DNA from: DATJJW01 sp035491935
GTDB taxonomy: Bacteria; Pseudomonadota; Alphaproteobacteria; ATCC43930; CGMCC-115725
NCBI GenBank assembly: GCA_035491935.1
Contig: DATJJW010000243.1
Coordinates: 1-15,124, forward strand
Direction of reading: 5' to 3'
Length of the DNA stretch: 15,124 nucleotides
The translations under genes were made by a program, and so were the position numbers. Positions 6,517 through 11,527 of this stretch are shown one piece after another (within the stretch, counting starts at the first letter, position 1; each line of letters starts with the position of its first letter). A model generated the notes under the pieces. The model saw nothing but the letters and a program-made list of their open reading frames with translations, did no database searches and was not told the DNA's origin.

Positions 6517-6554
6517 CCCCGCGACCCGTTGCCGCTGCCCCAAGAGTCTGCCCC

Positions 6555-6983
6555 ATGGCAAATCTGACGCCGTTCCATATTGCCTTCCCCGTCGACGATC
6601 TGGCCGCCGCCCGCCATTTCTATGGCACGGTGCTCGGTTGCCCCGAGGGGCGCAGCGCCGACACCTGGATCGATTTCGATCTCTACGGCCATCAGATCGT
6701 CGCCCATTACAAGCCGAAGGCGCCGGCCAGCGACATGGCGCATCACAATCCGGTCGACGGCCACGACGTGCCCGTGCCGCATTTTGGCGTGGTGCTGACC
6801 ATGGCGCAGTGGCACGATCTCGCCGAGCGGCTGAAGACGGCCGGCACGCGCTTCGTCATCGAGCCCTATATCCGTTTTGAGGGCCAGGTCGGCGAGCAGG
6901 CGACGATGTTCTTCCACGACCCCGCCGGCAACGCGCTCGAATTCAAGGCTTTCGCCGATTTCTCGCAGATCTTCGCCAAATAG
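6555..6983 (+). CDS. VOC superfamily (glyoxalase/extradiol dioxygenase fold) protein
   Basis: A 142-residue protein with paired beta-alpha-beta-beta-beta modules. It starts FHIAFPVDDLAAARHFYGTV (7-26), and the second module begins PHFGVVLTMAQWHDLAERL. It ends with the family hallmark FFHDPAGNALEFKAF (119-133). Predicted metal ligands are His8, His76 and Glu129. It resembles the 'predicted dioxygenase of extradiol dioxygenase family' group (COG3565 type), whose substrates are unknown. The length is right for a single-domain member. AAGAG precedes ATG 6555. The following hydrolase gene starts 9 nt after its stop, so the two are probably co-transcribed. The specific reaction cannot be told from sequence. 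Confidence 0.9.
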   Translation: MANLTPFHIAFPVDDLAAARHFYGTVLGCPEGRSADTWIDFDLYGHQIVAHYKPKAPASDMAHHNPVDGHDVPVPHFGVVLTMAQWHDLAERLKTAGTRFVIEPYIRFEGQVGEQATMFFHDPAGNALEFKAFADFSQIFAK

Positions 6984-6992
6984 GTGTCATCC

Positions 6993-7739
6993 GTGACCGC
7001 CCGTCCCCTGGTCGGCGTCATCTGCTGCCGCCGGCCGCTTGGCGTGCCGATGGCCCAGACCGTCATCGAACGCTACCTGCAATCGCTGATCCGCTATGCC
7101 GAGGTCGACGCCGTGCTGATCCCGGCCATGCCCGGCTACCAGTCGCCGCGTGCGGTGCTGGCCCGGCTCGACGGCGTCTACCTCACCGGCAGCCCGTCCA
7201 ACATGGCGCCCGAGCGCTACGGCCAGCACATCGCCGACGCCCCCGGCCCCTTCGACCCCGAGCGCGACGAGACCGCGATGGAACTGATCCAGGGCGCCGT
7301 CGACCTTGCCAAGCCGCTCTTCGCGATCTGCCGGGGATTCCAGGAGGTGAACGTCGCCTTCGGCGGTTCCTTGCGCCGCGACATGTCGGAAGAGGACCGG
7401 GCGTTGCGCCACCATGCGCCGGCCGATGTCGATTACGCCGCCATGTTCGACCACGGGCATGAGGTGACCCTGGCCCATGGCGGCGCGCTTGCCCGCGCCA
7501 CGGGCCAATCGGTCATCCAGGTCAATTCCGCGCATTATCAGGGCATCGACCAGCTGGGCTCGCACCTCGCCATCGAGGCGACATCCCCCGACGGCGTCGT
7601 CGAGGCGGTCCGCGCCGACAACACCCGCGCGCCCATGCTGGCCGTGCAATGGCACCCGGAATGGGCCGCCGACACGGACGAGAACTCCCAAGCCTATTTC
7701 CGCTTGCTCGGCCAGGCCATGCGCGGCGAGGCGATTTAG
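6993..7739 (+). CDS. Class I glutamine amidotransferase-like hydrolase (PuuD / peptidase C26 family)
   Basis: A 248-residue protein of the gamma-glutamyl hydrolase fold. Family members cleave gamma-glutamyl amides such as gamma-glutamyl-GABA. The substrate ring region LTGSPSNMAPERYG is present. The nucleophile elbow is FAICRGFQEVNVAFGG with Cys113, and the catalytic His/Glu pair is in QWHPEW (His221, Glu223). NSAHYQGID is the conserved NSxHHQ-like segment, with Tyr in place of the second His. GTG 6993 is chosen over GTG 6984 because AGGTG, formed partly by the stop of the VOC gene, sits 6 nt before 6993 and nothing suitable precedes 6984. True PuuD acts in putrescine degradation, but no other puu gene is here, so the exact substrate is open. 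Confidence 0.9.
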   Translation: MTARPLVGVICCRRPLGVPMAQTVIERYLQSLIRYAEVDAVLIPAMPGYQSPRAVLARLDGVYLTGSPSNMAPERYGQHIADAPGPFDPERDETAMELIQGAVDLAKPLFAICRGFQEVNVAFGGSLRRDMSEEDRALRHHAPADVDYAAMFDHGHEVTLAHGGALARATGQSVIQVNSAHYQGIDQLGSHLAIEATSPDGVVEAVRADNTRAPMLAVQWHPEWAADTDENSQAYFRLLGQAMRGEAI

Positions 7740-7756
7740 AGAGCGTCGGTGAGGGG

Positions 7757-7780
7757 CCGGAAGCGGTCAGTCTGTTCCGG
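7757..7780. repeat. Inverted repeat downstream of the hydrolase gene
   Basis: CCGGAA (7757-7762) and TTCCGG (7775-7780) are perfect 6-bp arms around a 12-nt loop, 17 nt after the hydrolase stop. There is no U-tract after it, so it is at best a weak or factor-assisted terminator. Confidence 0.35.
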
Positions 7781-7883
7781 AGCATGCGTAACGATTAGCC
7801 GACATTCAGCCGGGAGGCCGACTATCTGTTGAGCAACCCGGTGCGCCATCCCACAACAACGGGTGTGAAAAATATTCAACTAA

Positions 7884-7892
7884 TGGTATAAG
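7884..7892 (+). promoter_or_regulatory. Possible extended -10 promoter of the TS-like operon
   Basis: TGGTATAAG combines an extended -10 TG with TATAAG (7887-7892, 5 of 6 matches), 33 nt before ATG 7926, in an AT-rich stretch. No good -35 hexamer is found 16-18 nt upstream (TGTGAA region), which is acceptable for extended -10 promoters. Pattern match only. Confidence 0.4.
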
Positions 7893-7925
7893 TTTTGAGC
7901 TACATAGAAATGCCGAAGCTGACCG

Positions 7926-8960
7926 ATGCATATTCGCAAAAGAACGTTCGATGATTTGTTGAGGGCAGTATTCAACAGGATCGAGAAATTCGGCCAACAG
8001 GTCCTTCCGGTTCCTTCCAAAGGGGGAAACAAGGAGCTATTTGGCGTCGTTCTAGAACTGACCCAACCGCGGGCAAGACTTAGCCGCACTGAAGATCGCG
8101 GTGTCATATTCAGCGCTCTTGGCGAGTTGTGCTGGTATCTCGCTGGCTCCAACGATCTCTCATTTATTCAGTATTACATCCGCAGGGGATACGAGGCTGA
8201 CGGGAATACCGGAAAGGTCTGGGGTGGGTACGGTCCGCGTATTTTCAACCGAAAGAAAACTAATCAATTCACCAGAATTCGCAAACTTCTGTTGAAGCAG
8301 CCTTCATCGAGACGAGCGGTCATTCAGATTTTCGATGCTAATGATCTTGTAAGGAAGCACAAAGATATCCCCTGTACATGTACGATGCAGTTCCTAGTCC
8401 GTAACAACTTACTACACATGTACGTCTCCATGCGATCGAACGACGCGTACTTGGGCCTCCCCCACGACGTATTCGCGTTTACAATGATTCAAGAATTGAT
8501 GGCCAGAGAGCTTGGTGTTGGTCTGGGCCGATATAAGCACGCCGCAGGGAGCTTGCACCTCTACGACATTCACCAGAAAAAAATGCAGTATTTTCTGGAT
8601 GAAGACTGGCAGGAAGCCATGTCGATGCCGCAAATGCCGGACGGCAGTCAGAGGGATGCGATCGAAATCGTTATCGATGTCGAACGCCGACTCCGATTTG
8701 GAGAGGATGTAGACATCGATGCGCTGCCCCTAAAGAACTATTGGAAGGATATCTTGAAGCTTCTTCGGATTTTTTCACTGACCCGCGATTCAACGGATTT
8801 CGGTGATCGCCGCGAAGCGATCCAAATAGGTAGGACGATGAGCAGCGGCTTTTACGACGGATACATCCGTGCTCGTGCCGAACGTCTCCGACGCCGACAG
8901 GAGAGCGCCCAGCTAGATCTCGAACTCAAGCGTTCCAACCTGGACGAATCTGAGCGATGA
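7926..8960 (+). CDS. Divergent thymidylate-synthase-family enzyme, predicted dCMP (hydroxy)methylase-like
   Basis: A 344-residue TS-fold protein. Visible TS landmarks, with E. coli ThyA equivalents, are Glu67 in GELCWYL (E58), Arg129-Arg130 (phosphate-binding RR), Cys150 in IPCTC (nucleophile C146), RSND 170-173 (R166, S167, D169), GLP 177-179, and HLY 211-213 (H207, Y209). Spacing from Cys150 to His211 is 61 residues, identical to ThyA, so this block aligns without gaps. The residue aligned with ThyA Asn177 (L. casei Asn229) is Asp181. T4 dCMP hydroxymethylase also has Asp here, and Asp at this place favours cytosine over uracil. The usual TS C-terminal closing segment is not seen; about 110 residues with a charged helical end follow instead. 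It overlaps the next gene by ATGA. GC is visibly below the flanks, suggesting transfer. It is not the housekeeping ThyA in my view. Confidence 0.92.
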   Translation: MHIRKRTFDDLLRAVFNRIEKFGQQVLPVPSKGGNKELFGVVLELTQPRARLSRTEDRGVIFSALGELCWYLAGSNDLSFIQYYIRRGYEADGNTGKVWGGYGPRIFNRKKTNQFTRIRKLLLKQPSSRRAVIQIFDANDLVRKHKDIPCTCTMQFLVRNNLLHMYVSMRSNDAYLGLPHDVFAFTMIQELMARELGVGLGRYKHAAGSLHLYDIHQKKMQYFLDEDWQEAMSMPQMPDGSQRDAIEIVIDVERRLRFGEDVDIDALPLKNYWKDILKLLRIFSLTRDSTDFGDRREAIQIGRTMSSGFYDGYIRARAERLRRRQESAQLDLELKRSNLDESER

Positions 8961-9889
8961 GAGCAGGTGAAGAGCGCATTCCTTCTCTGGATGCGGGACT
9001 TAAATCCTTCAAGCTCTGCCCGTTGCCAGGCTTGTCCACCGACACGCGCCGAGCATCCCTAGTGACCCAATTTGTCGACAGTATCCGGAGGATCGAATAC
9101 GTCCATCGACTGAGAACGACGACTATCGATCCGGACCGGTGCGACCCGACCAACGATCTCTTCGATCCAATTCGTGCCGCGGTCCTCAAGCACAAGGACG
9201 GGAACCTAGACGAGGCATTTTGGCTCGTATTCCTCGCAACCCATTGTGGGCGTCACCTCGACGACCATTGGCGGCTGGCCCGCACGCTATATGGCAGCAA
9301 CGGCACAGGCCCTTGTTGGAACTGGTCGACGATTAGTGGCACCCCCGACGGCTTTCACGATTGGCTGGTCAATGCTTATACAAGCTTGAGATCTGACGGC
9401 GTGCTGCGACGGTTCGGGAACCATCGGAAATATGAAACCTTGCTACCAGGTTCTGCCCGCGGGACGAGCGCCGTCTTCAGATCCTACATTGCCTGGGTTG
9501 GCGCCAATAGAGGACATGGACTTCTCATTCAGGAAGCCCAAGACGCCTGTGGCGGAGATCCGAGGGCAACCTTCGACTACCTGTACAATTCGATGGGCGC
9601 GGTGACGTCATTTGGCAGGACAGGCCGATTCGACTTCCTCACCATGGTAGGCAAGGTAGGGCTGGCGAATATCGAACCAGGAATTCCCTATCTTGTCGGC
9701 GCGACTGGCCCTCTCCGTGGCGCTCGGCTTGCGTTTGGCGGATCTTACGATGCCAACCTGACCGCCCAGAAACTCGATCGGTGGGTTACTAGGCTGGGCG
9801 ATCATCTAGGGTTGGGGATGCAGGCCATGGAAGACGCACTCTGCAACTGGCAGAAGAGCCCCGACAAATATTTGCCGTTCCGAGGCTAG
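8957..9889 (+). CDS. Protein resembling alpha-glutamyl/putrescinyl-thymine pyrophosphorylase clade 3 (aGPT-PPlase3)
   Basis: A 310-residue, mainly helical protein. Conserved-looking blocks are FLATHCGRHLDDHWRLART (92-110), an aromatic WNWSTIS (121-127), FGNHRKYE (153-160), SFGRTGRFDFLTMVGKVGL (218-236), YLVGATGPLRGARLAFGG (245-262) and a C-terminal ALCNWQKSPDKY. These match my memory of the aGPT-PPlase clade-3 family, defined by comparative genomics as predicted DNA base hypermodification enzymes acting on hydroxymethylpyrimidines in DNA. No activity is established for this clade to my knowledge. The GATGPLRGA block looks like a helix-hairpin-helix-type DNA contact. The start overlaps the TS-like stop (ATGA), so the two proteins are probably made together. 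The gene ends 4 nt from the convergent metallopeptidase gene. That it is a gene is certain; the family name rests on recall. Confidence 0.75.
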   Translation: MRAGEERIPSLDAGLKSFKLCPLPGLSTDTRRASLVTQFVDSIRRIEYVHRLRTTTIDPDRCDPTNDLFDPIRAAVLKHKDGNLDEAFWLVFLATHCGRHLDDHWRLARTLYGSNGTGPCWNWSTISGTPDGFHDWLVNAYTSLRSDGVLRRFGNHRKYETLLPGSARGTSAVFRSYIAWVGANRGHGLLIQEAQDACGGDPRATFDYLYNSMGAVTSFGRTGRFDFLTMVGKVGLANIEPGIPYLVGATGPLRGARLAFGGSYDANLTAQKLDRWVTRLGDHLGLGMQAMEDALCNWQKSPDKYLPFRG

Positions 9890-9893
9890 TCGG

Positions 9894-10979
9894 TCAGTCC
9901 GCCGCCCACGTGTAGCGTACCTTCAACTTGTTGAGCTGGTTATGTGCCAGCACGCCATGATGCTGAAGTTGGCCGACGACGATTCCATACGCGATGCCAA
10001 GGCGTCTCGCGAACCGCATGATTTGTCGATGATTGGCCTGTAGAGCCAACATCTCCTCTACATCCTCCGGAGGCACCAACGTCGAAGTAGCGAAGTCATT
10101 GGCTTCATCTTCCTCATGAGTGGTGATGAGGCCAGTCTCCTCCAGGAACATCGACGAGCAATCGTGCAAGAGGAGATGACCCAACTCGTGGAAGAACGTG
10201 AACCACAGATGGTCATCAGTGCGAAAACGGAAGCTAAGCTGAATCACAGCCTTCGTCGGCGAAATGAACCTGGTTGCACCGCTGGCTCGACATCCCTTTG
10301 GTCCACGGACCACCACCACGGCAACGCCGCATGAAGAACAAAGCCGCTGAAGTTCGGGAATGAAGACGGCAGGATCTTCCTCGCAAGTCAGCTTCCTGAG
10401 CTCCGGGATGAGGCATTTCAAGCCGTCTTTATCCCAGGGAGCACATTCTATTTCGGCAGCTTCGATCTCTCCTTGTCTCAGCCACGCTGCCAAGGCCTCA
10501 GGCAAAGATTCGTATGTTGGCGAGGTCCTGTAGGCGACCGCCGCGGCGGTTGTCTTACAGCTCTGTTGCCATGCCGCAACCGATGCCGAACCGAAGAATT
10601 GAAGAGCGGCTTCGGCCTGCGCAGCTCGGCTAACAGCCTTCTCGATCCAGCCGAAGGAGATCATATCTTTCAGGGGTAATGTGGCTGCCCAATCCACCAG
10701 ATCTGAGGAAACCACGTTCAACCGGCTGACGTCTGACCGATACTGGGCCTCTCGCTGAAGCCAAAACGCTGCCGATCCCCCTAAGACGATTTCGAGCTTC
10801 GTTGCGATTCGCAAATCGATCTCGGCATCGCCGGACAGTAGCTTGTTGGCCTTTGCCTCCGACGTCCTCATAGCGGCGCAGAACTGCTCGATCGACATCC
10901 CCTTCTGATCAAGGATATCCAGAATCGTACCACCGGGGGCTGAGGCCCACTGAGGTTGGAAAGAGGCAAATTCAGCCAT
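9894..10979 (-). CDS. XRE-family HTH / ImmA-IrrE (DUF955, M78) metallopeptidase fusion
   Basis: A 361-residue two-domain protein. Residues about 17-75 are a HigA-type helix-turn-helix (TILDILDQKGMSIEQFCAAM, then KLLSGDAEID and the A-F-W-L-Q-R-E-x-x-Y end). The C-terminal part is an ImmA/IrrE zinc peptidase with FFHELGHLLLH (262-272; HExxH His264, His268) and HEEDEANDFA (288-297), where Glu292 is the likely third zinc ligand. ImmA cleaves the ICE repressor ImmR, and the related IrrE/PprI cleaves DdrO. Fusions of this kind usually occur in toxin-antitoxin operons or next to mobile elements. GGAGG lies 9 nt before ATG 10979, inside the upstream gene, whose end it overlaps by 8 nt. Both catalytic motifs are intact, so it should be an active protease. 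Confidence 0.92.
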   Translation of the reverse strand: MAEFASFQPQWASAPGGTILDILDQKGMSIEQFCAAMRTSEAKANKLLSGDAEIDLRIATKLEIVLGGSAAFWLQREAQYRSDVSRLNVVSSDLVDWAATLPLKDMISFGWIEKAVSRAAQAEAALQFFGSASVAAWQQSCKTTAAAVAYRTSPTYESLPEALAAWLRQGEIEAAEIECAPWDKDGLKCLIPELRKLTCEEDPAVFIPELQRLCSSCGVAVVVVRGPKGCRASGATRFISPTKAVIQLSFRFRTDDHLWFTFFHELGHLLLHDCSSMFLEETGLITTHEEDEANDFATSTLVPPEDVEEMLALQANHRQIMRFARRLGIAYGIVVGQLQHHGVLAHNQLNKLKVRYTWAAD

Positions 10980-11292
10980 TTTTCGGCACCTCCATTACCT
11001 TGAAGCGACTGACATAAGCCCAATCGATCTTGCCATGGGCATCGAGCGGCGGCTTACGTTCGGCACATCGGATATGCAACGAAAATCCATCAGTGAGACT
11101 GATGGACCAATCGGTAGGCGCATCCAACTGAGACGGGTTGCCTGCCACCACATCATGGATGGATGACGCAGCGCGTATGTCCGCCAGGCGGCGAATGAGA
11201 ACGGCGGCGGCGGCCTCGCCCAGCTCTCGGTTTGCATTGGCCACGTCGGAACATAGCTCTCTTAGCGCGCGGGTAGCGAACGCGATTTCCAA
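10972..11292 (-). CDS. HigB/RelE-like toxin family protein (first gene of a toxin-antitoxin pair)
   Basis: A 106-residue protein starting MEIAFATRALRELCSDV. It has a central helix pair (AAAAVLIRRLADIRAASS), a strand region SLTDGFSLHIRCAERK, and a closing VSRFKVMEVPKNG. The order of helix hairpin then beta strands, ending in a V-x-x-h-x-V-h-E-V strand, is that of RelE/HigB-type mRNA interferases. These proteins are often labelled 'killer suppression protein' in annotations. It starts with TTG at 11292, as no ATG or GTG lies close upstream in frame and the protein start matches the family. GACGGGG lies in front. The gene overlaps the HTH-peptidase gene by 8 nt, the usual higBA order. Active-site residues of RelE cannot be assigned with confidence, so toxicity is an inference from context. 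Confidence 0.75.
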   Translation of the reverse strand: MEIAFATRALRELCSDVANANRELGEAAAAVLIRRLADIRAASSIHDVVAGNPSQLDAPTDWSISLTDGFSLHIRCAERKPPLDAHGKIDWAYVSRFKVMEVPKNG

Positions 11293-11298
11293 TTGAAG

Positions 11299-11346
11299 CC
11301 CCGTCCACAGTCCGGTGAATCTCGATACCTCGATTCGCGGACGGGG
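11299..11346. promoter_or_regulatory. Inverted repeat with internal direct repeat in front of the toxin gene (candidate operator)
   Basis: Perfect 8-bp arms CCCCGTCC (11299-11306) and GGACGGGG (11339-11346) enclose 32 nt. These include a direct repeat CTCGATAC-CTCGATTC (11321-11336) and outer GAATC/GATTC half-sites (11317-11321 and 11332-11336). It begins 7 nt upstream of the TTG start. Toxin-antitoxin operons are normally autorepressed at such sites. On the mRNA the arm nearest the start is the presumed ribosome-binding site GGACGGGG, so a hairpin could also hide it. Confidence 0.5.
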
Positions 11347-11426
11347 ACAATGGGCAAGGTACTATCCCTTGTGTCGCCGTTATCAAATCCAACAAACTAC
11401 AGACAGCCCAGATCCATCAGCTTCAA

Positions 11427-11455
11427 ATTGTTCATTTTTTGTTCTTATTTGTCAA
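11427..11455 (-). promoter_or_regulatory. Possible promoter of the toxin-antitoxin operon
   Basis: A perfect TTGACA (minus strand, 11455-11450) is followed after 17 nt by AACAAT (11432-11427; 4 of 6 matches to TATAAT) in an AT-rich stretch. The leader would be about 130 nt. A second candidate closer to the gene is TTGATA (11386-11381), 16 nt, TAGTAC (11364-11359). I cannot choose between them. Confidence 0.35.
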
Positions 11456-11492
11456 GTCCATATCGGATGTCCGCTATGCGGAAGTCCAAAAT

Positions 11493-11525
11493 CCGCTGCG
11501 AACGCCCGAAATGGGCGCTAAGCGG
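11493..11525 (-). terminator. Candidate terminator after addA
   Basis: Starting 2 nt after the addA stop, the minus-strand transcript reads CCGCT ... CGCCC-ATTTC-GGGCG ... AGCGG followed by ATTTT. It is a two-part hairpin with a 5-bp outer and a 5-bp inner stem. The U-tract is short, so efficiency is uncertain. A further small hairpin, TCCGC-TAT-GCGGA (11470-11482), lies beyond it. Confidence 0.45.
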
Positions 11526-11527
11526 TC

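Noticed and set aside
7926..8960. TS-like gene as the housekeeping thymidylate synthase ThyA
   Set aside because: It has Asp in place of the dUMP-specific Asn, lacks the ThyA C-terminus, has lower GC, and has no folA (dihydrofolate reductase) beside it.
11462..11527. Repeated TCCGCT and GCGG motifs as a CRISPR-like or REP array
   Set aside because: There are only two or three irregular copies without spacer structure; part of it is better explained as the hairpin after addA.
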